Origin: Ixodes scapularis
Lineage: Eukaryota; Arthropoda; Arachnida; Ixodida; Ixodidae
NCBI RefSeq assembly: GCF_016920785.2
Contig: NW_024609884.1
Location: forward strand, 85,800,069 to 85,864,068
Length of the DNA: 64,000 nt
Reading direction: 5' to 3'
Part shown: positions 22,139-33,033 of the stretch, in pieces
Layout: each line of letters begins with the position of its first letter
Numbering within the stretch: the first letter of the stretch is position 1
Notes under the pieces: generated by a model
Databases searched by the model: none
Told to the model about the DNA's origin: nothing
Seen by the model: only the letters and a program-made list of their open reading frames with translations
Made by a program: the position numbers and the translations under genes

Positions 22139-22330
22139 CCGTGCTCCGTGCTGCGCACGCGCAAGCAGCAGTGACGTCACACGGCGCGCAGCTGGCGCGC
22201 CGGAGCCGCCGCCGCCGCCGCGCCCACCTCGCCGGTCTGCGCATTTCAGAGGAGTGACGTCATAGCCGCGGCAGACGCACTGGCGCCGCCGCGGCTGCCC
22301 AGCTGTGCGCCTCCGTTGCGCAGTAGCCAA
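22139..22330. promoter_or_regulatory. CpG-dense block with two CRE-like sites
   Basis: A CpG-rich stretch with (GCC)n, GTGACGTCAC at about 22171 and GTGACGTCAT at about 22254, and several GCGCGC blocks. It looks like a promoter or the body of a GC-rich MITE; no exon or start site can be tied to it. The long minus-strand frame across it looks compositional. Confidence 0.25.
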
Positions 22331-22454
22331 GTCTGATGGCTCGTTTACACTGCCCCGTTTTCTTACGCTACGTTACGAAAAGTCACCGGGAAATCGGTGC
22401 TTTCGTATTAAGCGTGGCTACCAATTCAAGGAGATTGCCTGGTACGTGACATTC

Positions 22455-22650
22455 GAGGAGGAGGAGGAGGAATAAACTTTATTATGCCTGTATATGGGTC
22501 TCTGGGTGATTCCCTTAGTCCAGGGCCCCAACGCTGTCGGCTGTCAGCCTCGCCCGCCCGATCAACTTTAGTTGGTTGGCAGCAGACAAGCTGAGCAGTG
22601 CGGCTTCCTATTTTTCAGGAGTGGGATCAGGGTGGGAGGGGACGATGTTG
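22455..22650 (-). mobile_element. LINE 3'-end fragment (minus strand)
   Basis: On the minus strand the fragment ends AATAAAGTTTATTCCTCC followed by a short CCT repeat, a typical non-LTR 3' end with an AATAAA signal. It lies exactly between GACATTCGAG and ACACGAATG of the host arm. Confidence 0.55.
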
Positions 22651-22668
22651 ACACGAATGTTTCGGCGA

Positions 22669-22858
22669 CTTAAGGCCCGTTCACACTCTTGCGACCGAGT
22701 ACGACCGAGAGAGACCAGACCGGTTTTTAAGCCTCTTACGACTTCTTAGGACCAACTCCGCAGCAGCGCACCCGGTTTTAAGAGGTCGCAAGAGGCTTAA
22801 AAACCGGTCTGGTCTCTCTCGGTCGTAGTGGGTTGCAAGAGTGTGAACGGCGCTTTAG
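22669..22858. mobile_element. Hairpin MITE, GTTCACACTCTTGC type
   Basis: The left arm GCCCGTTCACACTCTTGC matches GCGCCGTTCACACTCTTGC inward from 22858. GACCGAGAGAGACCAGACCG and AAGCCTCTT are in both arms, making an almost complete 190-bp hairpin. Confidence 0.8.
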
Positions 22859-23113
22859 ACGTAACGTAAGAAATCAGTGCTTTGTGAAAAGTTTAACCGA
22901 GCTCAACTCCTTACGTTACGTTATGACGAACCTTGTGTCCTTGGTTGCCATGGCAACTCACCATCCTAGCTCGTCGTTACCGAAACATTTGTGTCTCGAA
23001 TGTCGCGTGCCAGGCTATGTCGTTGAATAGGTAGCCACGTTTAATACGAATCACAGATTCCCCGGTGACTTTTCGTAAAGTAATGTAAAAAAACGGGTCT
23101 GTGTGAACCAGCC

Positions 23114-24029
23114 TTGACGCTGCACCGGAGCGGCTTGATAGCGCCTCTCATTTTGTGCGCATAAGCTCGCGCTCCTGGCATAGCCGAGCTAAGCTACTGC
23201 AATTTTGTTTTTAAAGTTCTGTGGCGAAACTTTTTTTTTTCGGCTCTCTGCTCTTGTGTTTCTTGTTTGTTTTTTGTTTTGTTTTTTCTTTCATACCTTT
23301 AACGACGTGCAGTAGGTGAAATTCAATTTCAAAATCGTTTCATACTCCCTTTAATGTAACAGCGTCCTTCAGAACACACTCTGCCTCTTTTTTTCATGTC
23401 AGCACGAGAGGACGGTTAAAGCTTTCGACAATTCGCCGTGGAAATTTTGACCCTGACGCAGGACGCGCACACCATGTTCGCAGGTTCGGCTCATGCTTAA
23501 GAAACCTTTTCTCGTCACCGTCACCCCTTCAGGCTCAGTAAACGCACTCAACAGAATGAAATTCCCTATTTGCAGCAATCTCTTATAATTACCTATTCGT
23601 GTAATTCCAGTCTCATGCAGAAAGAAGAAATACCTGCGCCGCGGTGCGTGGCTCCTTCAAAGTCATCTCGGCTTCATTGTACTTCCCAGGATCATCGCGG
23701 CGCGGCGCTGGCGGAGGCGACTGAAGTTAAAAACTAAAGTCCCTTGATACTTCTTTTGCAAGTAGCGACAACCTACACAAAAGAAAAACCAGATTCCGCT
23801 GCAACAAAATGGCGGCATTCACTCCCAACCTGTGCTGTGCGCCGCCATTCGCTTCGTAAAACCTGCACCGTCATGCAGTCGGCGCATCAAAGAATGTCGC
23901 TACCTGTAGGAAGCTCTTATCTAAGAACTTTAGCAGCGACGCACTCGCCGCTTTACCCCTGATCTCGCCGGCTGCTTCCATTGACCAAACTCTCCGAATA
24001 TACGACTCTGCAGCAACCTAACCAAGCGA
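23114..24029. other. No gene; a lone TTAA-element end
   Basis: AATCGTTTCATACTCCCTTTAA near 23332-23355 looks like the right end of a TTAA-type element without a clear partner. The rest has short frames only. Confidence 0.4.
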
Positions 24030-24130
24030 TCGATGTTCGTGCGTGCGTGCGTGCGTGCGCACATGTGTGTGTGTGTGTGCGCACATGTGTGTGTGTGTGT
24101 GTGCGCGTGTGTATGGGTGTCTGTGTGTTT
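24030..24130. repeat. GT-rich microsatellite
   Basis: GTGC repeats followed by GCACATGTGTGTGTGTGTG runs; potential Z-DNA-forming sequence. Confidence 0.85.
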
Positions 24131-24216
24131 GCTGAAAATCAGCGTTTAGCTCGGGTAGAGTGTACTAGAACGGACGACTGGGGCTACCGGAGTGTGGTTT
24201 TGGTACCTCCACATGT

Positions 24217-24300
24217 GAAAAAAATGGCTAATCCAAGCCACTTCGCTCGCAGCGCCCCCTATGGTGCTAGGAGCGAAGTGGTTCGGATTAGCCGCTTTTT
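24217..24300. repeat. Palindrome (hairpin MITE-like)
   Basis: AAAATGGCTAATCC and CCACTTCGCTC pair with GAGCGAAGTGG and GGATTAGCCGCTTTT around a 20-base loop. Confidence 0.75.
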
Positions 24301-24417
24301 ATGAAAAACGCGTTTCGTTCCAACGCCAAGCTCGACTGGCACACTGGTCAAGGTCATTGAAACGATAGAACGCCGAATTCTATTTTTTATACAACCTAGA
24401 CGTCAGGCGTCATGTAC

Positions 24418-25246
24418 ATAAAGTCACCGCGACCTGACTTGTCGTCACAACGCCATGCGACATCAGTACGACGCCTTGACGTCAACGTGGTCATCGACGT
24501 TGACAACGTGCGATACACGACATCAAGACTGCGTTCTGACGTCATATTGCGCTGACAACGACGACGATGTAAACGTTGACGTTGATGACGACGACGACAA
24601 CGTCACGGGACGTCAAGATGACGGTGTCCTTGTCAACGCAACGTCATAAGGATGCTTGGTATCAGTTCGTTGACGTTGTCGTTGACGTGACGCCACTCGA
24701 CGCCACGAAAAAATCCCGACAGCTTCACGACGTCGACGTCATCGTCGACGACGTTACACGACGTCAAAACTTCGTCGTGACTGCTCGTCGACGTTAATGC
24801 TGGCGAAGGCGACGACGTTACACGCCGTCAAGGCTTCGTCGTGACGTTGACGTTCACGATGACGTCAGGACGACGTTAACGTGACGTCATAGCGATGTTT
24901 GACGTTGCGTGGGGCGTCGACGTCATCGTCGGCATCGACGACCACGTCCACGTTGTTCTCGATGTGGCGCGCGACGTCATGACCGCGTCACAATGGCGAC
25001 TTGATGTCGCGTAACGGCATCATCCTCAACGCGACGTCACGACCGTGTTACAACGGCGACTTCACGTCGCCACACGGCGTCATCCTCGACGCGAGGTGAT
25101 CTCACGACGGCCTTACGACAGCATCTTGGCGTCGCGTAACATCGTAGTGGACGGTGACGTGGCGTCGTCGTATCGTGGTGCTTTAACGTTACATCTGACG
25201 TCAAAATCAAAAGAAATACAATGTAGTCCCTAAGGGGCTACATTGC
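24418..25246. repeat. ACGTC/GACGT-saturated tract
   Basis: About 800 bases in which GACGTC, ACGTC, GACGTT and TCGTCGACG recur every few bases on both strands without a fixed period, including CRE-type TGACGTCA cores. It closes with a small hairpin (AATGTAG ... CTACATT) at about 25220-25245. No conserved reading frame. Confidence 0.75.
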
Positions 25247-26280
25247 CCATATGACGTTGACATGTGTCGTTGCTTGATCGCAGCGATGGTGACGCTGCGA
25301 CCAAAGTGGCTTGGTTCGACCTGATCGCTTTCCACATTTTGAGGTGCAACTGAAATTATGAGCGGAGCCTATGGGGAGTTTTCACTGGCGGCCATATCCG
25401 TGTGCACTGCTGCTGAGCGCGTGGTGACGGCGAGCTTCCGCAGTCCTTTTGGAGCGTGCATTTAGCACCATCAAGGTTGCCGGTCTTAGCAGGCTATTAA
25501 TATGAGCTCGTTCCCGTTTCACCTTATGCTGTACCGCAGCGAAGGCTAGAAGCGCGACCTCATAGCTTTGGCAGCTGCCCTTGGTGCACGAGAGCTTGTG
25601 CCGCCGAGATGTGCCCTAGAGCAAAGAGCTCGCGCTTGTAGCCTTTCCTGCGGTACAACACAAGGTGAAACAGAGTATAGTACACTCTAGCTCGGTTGTG
25701 ATACGCCAGGCTTGACCTTTGACCTTTGAACACATAGCGTATTTTTGTCACGTGAGACGGAGAAGTCATGTGACTCAATGCGTGACGTCACTTAACGCGT
25801 GGCATGATCGCGCGACTTCGCCTACGTGACGCCGCCATAACTTTACTTCACGGGAGGCAGACGTCCGTGCATGCGAGGGCCCGTGCTTCGCACTCGGAGA
25901 GCTCAAGCAAGTAGGTTGCACGTGCAGGAAGACTAAAGCTCCCTCCATGCATTGCGGCAGCGGTCGCGTAGTCATCTACACTGTAGTCAAAATAGGGTGC
26001 CTTCATGTGCGCTTTTCTTATGGTGGAGACATCTAGACATTTTGTCCCACACGTTTATTTTTATTTTTTGTTCAGAAGCGCGTGAAAGAGCGTGTCCCTA
26101 GCTGCGCGCGTTTGTGGTGCTGACTGTGCTATGGCGACATTTTGTTTTCGTCGATTTCTTTGTATTTTCCCCGGGAGCGCGTGCTGTGGGCATCGGGTAC
26201 TACAAAGGGTGGCATCACCCCAAACAGAAGGACATTGAGGCATCCTAAGTCAAACGTGGCGCGAAGCACAAAACGTCGGA
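25247..26280. other. No gene; contains repeat copy 2 at 26080-26225
   Basis: 26130-26222 matches 6930-7030 (TTTGTATTTTCCCCGGGAGC, GTGGGCATCGGGTACTACAA). A palindromic arrangement of GAGCTC-rich blocks occurs near 25500-25660. No host gene can be supported. Confidence 0.45.
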
Positions 26281-28785
26281 CCATGATGATGATTTTGGGG
26301 GTTTAATGGCGCAAGAGCTACGAGGCCATCTGCGCCAAACGATAGTAACAATCAGCATGTTTTGGTGAGGGTTTTACCAAAGTGCAACCTAGGATTTGGT
26401 AAAGCTATATTTGGTATAAAATGCCAATGCTAGTAAGAAAGTCTATTACCCTGCTAAAGGGTACTATGGGATTCTCCCCCAGCAGGAGGGCCGGATGAAA
26501 CGGGACCTGTTGTTGAAACAACTCGGGAAAATAAACACGATGCTTGGGCTCCAGAGCGGGACAGGACCACAAGATATGTAAGATTGTAAGAGTATCACCA
26601 CACTGATCACAAATAGGAGGATCTTCCCCCCCAAGTAGGTACTTATGAGTGATAAAAGAATGCCCAATTCTCAGACGGCACAGCAAGGTTTCATAAAGAC
26701 GACTCTTGCATGAAGAGCTTTCCCAGGCTCCAAGAACAGGCTTTGTAACGTGGAGCTTGTTTTCGCACTCCCTGTCCCATTCCAACTGCCAACAACGAAA
26801 AAGTGATGACTTTACTAAAGGCTTTATATCCTGATATGGTAAACAGAAAGACGATTGGACAAGGTTTCCCACAGACCCTGCAAGCCTGTCGGCCTTCTCG
26901 TTGCCCTCTATGCCAACGTGACTATGTACCCAAGAAAATATTATGCTTTGACCGTCATGTAGAGCAACGTTGAGTTTACTCTGAATTTGTTGTACAAGCA
27001 TGTTTTAGTGTCTTTAAAAGAGCAAACTGCAACAATCACACTCTGAGAATCAACAAACAGAACAGCCCTATTTATTTTCTTATGTAGAATGTAGTCTGTT
27101 GCCATTGATACTCCATAGAGTTCTGCAGTAAAAATGCTGGCAGACGAATTAAAGGGGCCCACCAACAATGTTTTGACCGGTTTGAAGTTCGCGCTGAAAC
27201 GGAGCTCCATGAAAGCAGGAACACCGAGGAAAAAAAATATTACACAAATTCGCAATATTTTGTGAGTTATTAGCAAATTAAATATTGCAGAAAACAACTT
27301 TAAATAAGCAAAACATAGCGCTTCATGACGTAAAATGAAACAGTTTAGCGATTGGAGCAAAGCGGTTGGCCAATTGGACGCGAGTTTGGTTGATAGCCCG
27401 TCGGCCCGGTCGGCTCGTCGGCCATTAGGCCTAGCTGCAACCATCGTAGCTTTGCGATCGGGTTGCCATCACCGATGAATTTACCGGGCTTATCGGATTT
27501 TTAGTGCGGATCTGGGCGTCGCGCCGTACGAGGACACTCGACGCTAGCGCCGCGTCTCTGCCTCAGTCCGCTTCGACAGCCGCGGAACACTCGTCTCCCG
27601 CAACTCCGCCACCGGAGCCACCTCGGCGAGTAGGAGGGAGAAACTGGTGAGCGGTCCCGTTGGGCACCGGTCCCGTCGACGCACTTCACTCGAACAGTGA
27701 AAAGTCTGTCACAGCACTAAAAGAAAATAAGGATTCCCCTGGCTCCTCTTACTGCTTTTAGTTGACCGGGACCGGGGACGCACAAGTGAAAAACGATCCG
27801 CGTTACGTGCACGGATCACTTGTCGTCTGCTCGCGATGGTACGTCGCGGACGCCGCTGGGAGGCGCGCATGAGCGTCAAGGCGTTGTTTTCGCCCTTTTT
27901 GAACTTTACTTTGCAACTTTATTAGCTCTATAAAAATTACTTGTTAGAGAAACAATGACGGTTAACGTGTGATATACTTTATTTCGTATACCTTATTTCG
28001 CTTCAAAATTCCTGGGACGGCTCTCGCCAATCACGAAACCCAAAGAATGTGACGTATCCGTGACGTATAGTGAAAGGGAGCGCCGTTATGCGCGCGCATT
28101 CGGCACCTCGCGGCGCCACCGTCGGAGGAGGTGTTTCCGAGTTGTCAAATTAAAATATGATGCGCTAATATTTTCGAACTCTTTCGTTGTCCACTGGGTT
28201 TCCGAGACCACTAGCGTGTAAAAACCGCAAAAAGAAGTCGACGCTCAAATACTGTTGGAGGGCCCCTTTAAGTCGCTTAACTTCAGAGAAGTGTTCTGAA
28301 TACACAGCGCAGCCAACAAAAGAAGAAGTCTTGGCGCCATCTGTGTAAACATGAAGATAACCATCATACTTGATTTGTACTTCACGAAACTCTTGCAGTA
28401 TTAGAGCATGGGAAATGCCATGTTTGTTAAATTTTGTGAGCGACCAGTCACAGGCAACTGGCAGTGTCTTCCAGGGTGGAATACGGTCGTCGACATTTCG
28501 AATGAGGCCGACCTGGTCCAATGAAAGATGCAGTGAAGTGCAAAGTTCTTCAATGCGAGAGCTTACTGGTGTCACAATGCTTGGCTTGTTGTTAAAGAGA
28601 CAGGAAAACCTCGACCTTGTAAGGGAAGAATAAGTGGGGTGTTGAGGGTCAGTCAGAATCTTAAAAGCATACGTTAGGCTAAGATAGGTACGTCGTTTGT
28701 TCAGTGATAGCTCATTAGCCTCTGCATATAAACTGGAGACAGGGGATATTCGGAAAGCACCAGTTGCTAGTCTCAACCCCAGGGC
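26281..28785 (-). pseudogene. I-like LINE ORF2 3' part: RT connection, RNase H, C-terminal zinc cluster (split by TTAA element)
   Basis: The minus strand from about 28785 carries GLRLATGAFRISPVSSLY, a connection block typical of I/Jockey-group LINEs, then an RNase H start (LHVYTDGAKT). It is cut at 28267. It resumes at 27149 with ASIFTAELYGVSMA and FVDSQSVIVAV, shifts frame near 27000, then has WVHSHVGIEGNEKADRLAG (RNase H end) and a CDQCGD...HILWSC cysteine cluster. The 3' end is a CATCATCATGG tail at 26281-26291. RNase H after RT points to the I clade. It is 5' truncated, frameshifted and inactive. Confidence 0.75.
27153..28267. mobile_element. TTAA-flanked transposon inserted in the LINE
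   Basis: TTAA at 27149-27152 and 28268-28271. The ends AGGGGCCCACCAACAATG and (inward) AGGGGCCCTCCAACAGTA match. Length is 1115 bp. Removing it with one TTAA restores the RNase H frame exactly. The interior has no recognised transposase. Confidence 0.85.
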
Positions 28786-29276
28786 CGGTTTTCTCGAAGC
28801 GATGGTAAACCCATTTAAAACGGTTTCATCAGGTTTGCCGGTCGAGGAGGATATGAGCACCTTCAGGCGCCCCAAAGCGGTGCTGGCAGACCTGGTCTGT
28901 ATTCTGCAAATTACCAGATTTTTGTAGAATGCAGCGTCCGCAGTAATTCAACATCTAAATGCTTGACACAGTGAAAATTTCTGTTGGAAGGTATCTTCTT
29001 CTTGTGAACGCGGAGGTAATCGGCGCAAAAAACTTTGAGCTATGTGCTGCGTGCATTGAGTGCACAACGGCGACGTCTGTCGCCTCTCCCGTTGCTTCGT
29101 CTGCGCCGCCAAACCAACTGAAGCCCAAAGGTGTCGCAATGCTGTTGCGACCGAGGAGATCCCCCGCTGACGACCAACGCCAGTTGCCACGAACCAGGCA
29201 GAGTCAAAGTTCACGTGCAGTGGGCCTCTGCATCTGTGCCCTTCCCATGGGCATACACGCACAAACACACAAACGT
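28786..29276. other. No gene; 35-bp motif shared with 11055-11089
   Basis: 28782-28816 is the identical 35-bp motif. The rest has short frames only, up to the edge of the inverted 1.4 kb repeat. Confidence 0.4.
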
Positions 29277-30665
29277 CCAGATGACATCACTGACGCGCCG
29301 ACACCAACTTTGCCACCGCATTCAAAAAGAGTCTAGGTGAACTGTCGCAGTAATCCACCTTGATGCGCCCAGAGTTGTGGATTCTCCAAATATTCTTCAA
29401 GGAAAGGCGTTGACGAGTCGTCATATTTAGGTCGTTGTTACGTTTTTAGACGTAAGGAAAGAAGCGCATGAACAACTGTTCGTGCCGGAGTTAGGCTGAA
29501 GTCTACTCGAGTTTCGTTTATTAGAACTGTAGAGAATAGAGGCACGACGCCTCGAGTACAAGGGTACGGGGCGCGGTACGGCGGAGAATGGGGGTGTGTA
29601 CGTTTGCCCTGCGGCAAACGTGAGCTCAAATAGCTTACTAGCTCCTGACTGCGACAGCGACCGCGAATCACGTATACCGCGTGGCAAACGTAAATGAACC
29701 TCCTCCTTGGCTTCGCCATAACATAAGCGCCCCGTAGCATTGTACCCGAGGCGTCGTTCTTTTATTCCCTGCAGTTTTAATAAACGAGACATGCGAAGTC
29801 CAAGCGCGATTAAGGAGCGCAAACTTTCATAAACAACCACAAAAAAAAAAAGTCTGGAAATATGTTTTTATTACAGCAAGCTACAATACATAAATTTCTT
29901 ATTTCTGGCAAAAAAAAAAAAAATTACTTCTCTTAAAAAAAAAAAAAAAAAGAAAAACACCGGGGTGAAGTGAAAAACGCCGTAGTCAAGACGCCTCGCA
30001 ACCGCCACTTTGAGCGCTCAGAACTTTTGTACCGAGCAAATGATGCAACATGTTTTTTTACATTACTTTTTGCCTGGTCTAAGGAGAGTTGTACCCCAGA
30101 GTTGTAATAAAATCGAGACCGGGTTTTTTTGTTTTTTTTTTTCAATATGGGCTTTTTTTTTATGTATTTTTTTATATTTTTCTATGTTTCTATTTTTATT
30201 GGAAGTTAATATTTTGCAGGTATAATTTAAATTCCCTTGCCTATAATATGCATAGTTTTCAAAGTCGCTAATGCCATACATATTGAGGTAGAAGGCCTGA
30301 AAGGTATTTGTTGCGCCTGGTCCAAAGTTATGAATTTTTTTATATATTGTTTTAATCCATAAAGGACATAATAATTGCATGCAGTTGACTTAAACTTTGG
30401 TGTGTTACATGAAACAGGGAACATTTTTAGCGTACCGCTCTTTTCCTGCCTTCCACAGGACCGCAAAGGTGGCAACTAATGCAGTCCGCGGTGGGAGCAG
30501 GGCCGTCGCGCAATCTTGGAACATTTTTCTTTTTTCTAGTAGTGAAAACGCGTTTTCGAAAAAAAAAAAGTTCAGTTTCGTACGATTCATTTGTGTGTAC
30601 ATCACATATTAAAAAAAAAAAAAATGTTGAGTGGACCTGCAGGTTCGATCTCTCGTGGAATCACC
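29277..30665 (-). repeat. 1.4 kb interspersed repeat, copy 2 (inverted relative to 9630-11055)
   Basis: Read on the minus strand it starts GGTGATTCCACGAGAGATCG and ends GATGTCATCTGG like copy 1. The palindromic core, T-runs and a shared open frame (29427-29840) are conserved, with a few percent of visible substitutions and indels mostly in homopolymers. The two copies sit in opposite orientation about 18 kb apart. Confidence 0.7.
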
Positions 30666-31681
30666 CTAACTACTAAGTGCGTTCTCGTTTTGTCTTGGTA
30701 ATAACAAAAATTATTTTCGTAAATTACTTAAAACAGCAGTCAATTCTCGTGTCAAATATTAACAGTCGCAGAAGTTACGTCATAAGCTAATGTCACTAGC
30801 AATTTCATCGTATACAGATTGGGTTCCGAATCTTTGAACTGTTTGCACTTTATTTTCGCATTTGTTTCCTAGCGCCTTGAAGACAGGTGAAAGCCCTTCA
30901 TTACCTTCATTCTAATTCCCACTCTCTGGATCTAAAGGAAAACAATATGGGCCTTCATTCAGCCAAAGCTGGATGCACAGCTTCGGTTCCACAACACAAT
31001 GGTCACCATGCTGGGAAAACTCTGCGGAGACAACCCAACAACATTCTTGAACATTGAAGACCGTCCTCCGGTCTCCATTGGCCGAAAGTTCTCTCATCAC
31101 CTATGGTACGTGAAAAAGCGGATGCAAAAATAGAATTGTAATTTTGACGCTGACGCAATTTTTGAAGGATTGCTGCCTGCAGGACGACCGTACCCCTGAC
31201 GAAAGAGTTCCAGGGCCCAAGACTTTCTTCGGTTCGGAGAAACTGATCGTTTCTGGGAAGCGGTCAGCCTCTCCGCTAGCACGACCCTGGAGGAGGCACC
31301 AGTCATGTGCTTATAGGTGTATTACATAACGGGACTCTCCTACCCCGCGGCATATGGACAAACCCCTGGACTCCTCCAGTGTCTGCTCGTTGAAAATGAC
31401 GAGTTTCGATTCAGTTCATGCATGACGGAGAAGCTCAGAAAATTGCTTATGGACTTTCTAATACAACAGAAATTTTGACGTTTTGCTGATGGCAAGAAAC
31501 GCCGAGTAATCTGTTTTTAATGCTATGAGGCAGGTAACTACACTCTAAAAAAAGTCCATCAATCTACTTTCCCGAACAACAATTGAAAGCCAATCACTGT
31601 AACCCACGGAGGCAGCTCAGCGAATCACGATGCCGAAACATATGATTAGACAAAAAAAAAAACGCAGTCTGAGTTGGGACA
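30666..31681. other. Mostly non-coding; contains one unrecognised frame and a lone CACTCTAA end
   Basis: A frame at 30936-31133 is listed separately. ACTACACTCTAAAAAAAGTCC near 31538 resembles the CACTSTAA ends at 6151 and 33950 but has no partner nearby. Confidence 0.4.
30936..31133 (+). pseudogene. Unrecognised open frame of about 65 codons
   Basis: Between a TAA at 30933 and a TAG at 31131 the frame contains WAFIQPKLDAQLRFHN and LGKLCGDNPTTFLNIEDRPP and looks protein-like in composition (no low complexity, mixed hydrophobic pattern). There is no start codon near its 5' end, so it would be an exon or the remnant of a mobile-element protein. Family not recognised. Confidence 0.25.
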
Positions 31682-31685
31682 TTAA

Positions 31686-32254
31686 AGGGATACTCCACCG
31701 ATTTTTTGAGCTACCTCAACTAACTATATTTTCTGACTCCCCGGCCTTTACTCTCTCCGGTATACTATTCAGAATCGCGAAATTCATAATAGTTATTGCG
31801 AAATCGGCAAATGAAAATGATGCAAAAACCAACATTCAAATATACGCGCGCTTTTCAGGGCCGTGACGTCAGTGGCAGGCAGGCTTGCCAGTCGAGCAAG
31901 CAGCCAAAAAATAGAATATGCCGATCATTTGCTCCGTGCTGGAGCGCGGGTACTGCAGCGAGCTTCCCAAGCATTCATTTGACACCATGAAACTGCTTCG
32001 AATCAGTTTAAAACAAAATCTACAGCCCAAAGAGTGAACCCCTGCCTTCCACTGACGTCACTTTTTCACTGTTGCCAGTACAGACTTCGAGCTTGAAAAA
32101 CACGGTGAGGACCAAAACTGTAAATTCAATAACTTCGCAAAAAAACAATATTTTGACCTAATATTTGGGATACTATTTTCGCGATGTTTGTTGGTTAGTT
32201 TAGCAAAATTTCAAGCAAATCAGAGACAATGAAAAAATCGGTGGAGTAGCCCTT
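31686..32254. mobile_element. TTAA-flanked MITE
   Basis: TTAA at 31682-31685 and 32255-32258. The ends AGGGATACTCCACCGATTTT and (inward) AAGGGCTACTCCACCGATTT match closely. Confidence 0.8.
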
Positions 32255-32258
32255 TTAA

Positions 32259-32817
32259 GCAATGCAAAACATCACGGTGATTATCTTTCCAAGTGTTGTG
32301 CGGGAAAGTAGACGCACGGGCTTTTTTTTTTTTTTAGTGTACTGTTATTTTGTGGGATATCCGCTGAAAAAAGACAATTTTCAGCACGGTTGCATTGTTA
32401 TGCTGATGATAGCCAAAAGGAGTCACCTTGCAGCACGAAATTTTTTGTGTGATAGTCTCCAGGAAACGCTGATTTCTGGCGTCGTTCTAACGTCTTTTTT
32501 ATCCGTATAACCTACCAGATCATTGTTATAAAATTACTATTTTGATACAGACATTTCAATATATTTCCAGGTGTCATGGCAAATAAAACACGTGTTTACT
32601 TTTAAAGATTGTTACTGTTTTATTCGACATATTGATCCCGTTTGTCAAACATAATATACAGACCAATTTTCAATTCCGTTACGCAGCATAAAATAACTTT
32701 GGTTAAACAATATCAGCGAAAGTGTCAGAACTGCACATCTGCAGTGCAGCCTGTCAGCTGACAGTCAAAACACGAAGGAGCAGAAATTCCACAATACAAT
32801 AAGAGAGATGACCTAAA
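32259..32817. other. No gene recognised
   Basis: AT-rich sequence with a T run near 32324. No domain or repeat that I can support. Confidence 0.4.
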
Positions 32818-33033
32818 GCCGGGGTCACACTGCTTATACCTCATACAAAATACGTTCTGCAGATATGTTCCAAAACGAATCGCCGCGACATCCGTGCTTT
32901 GCATGCCACGTGACAAAGCTACCTCTTGATTTGGTTGCCTCGTGGCGTACGAGGCACGGGTGTCGCGGTGACTGATTTTGGAACATGTCTGCAGAATGTA
33001 TTTTGTATGATGGTATAAGCAGTGTGACCCCGA
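32818..33033. mobile_element. Hairpin MITE, GGGTCACACTGCTTATACC type
   Basis: The left end GCCGGGGTCACACTGCTTAT matches GTCGGGGTCACACTGCTTAT inward from 33033. ACAAAATAC-TTCTGCAGA and ATGTTCCAAAA are in both arms. Confidence 0.8.

Larger units (their letters stand above)
22338..23113. mobile_element. Long-arm fold-back element (TTYACAC ends) with two nested inserts
   Basis: GGCTCGTTTACACTG at the left matches GGCTGGTTCACACAG inward from 23113. The arms stay collinear (TTACGAAAAGTCACCGGG, CGTATTAA-CGTGGCTACC, GACATTCGAG, ACA-GAATGTTTCGG) except where the left arm is interrupted by a LINE 3' piece and the inner MITE. Confidence 0.7.

Noticed and set aside
21875..22330. 151-codon minus-strand frame in a CpG-dense block
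   Set aside because: Arg/Ala/Gly-rich composition follows from GC-rich DNA, the frame crosses a repeat boundary, and no domain or splice site supports it.
24290..25235. ACGTC-rich tract as an Asp/Val-rich coding sequence
   Set aside because: Asp-Val-Asp-Asp stretches follow from GACGTT/GACGAC words; frames are short and broken.
30640..30665. B-box-like GGTTCGATCTC at the end of the 1.4 kb repeat
   Set aside because: No A box at the right spacing and no cloverleaf; the same sequence is simply the repeat end in both copies.
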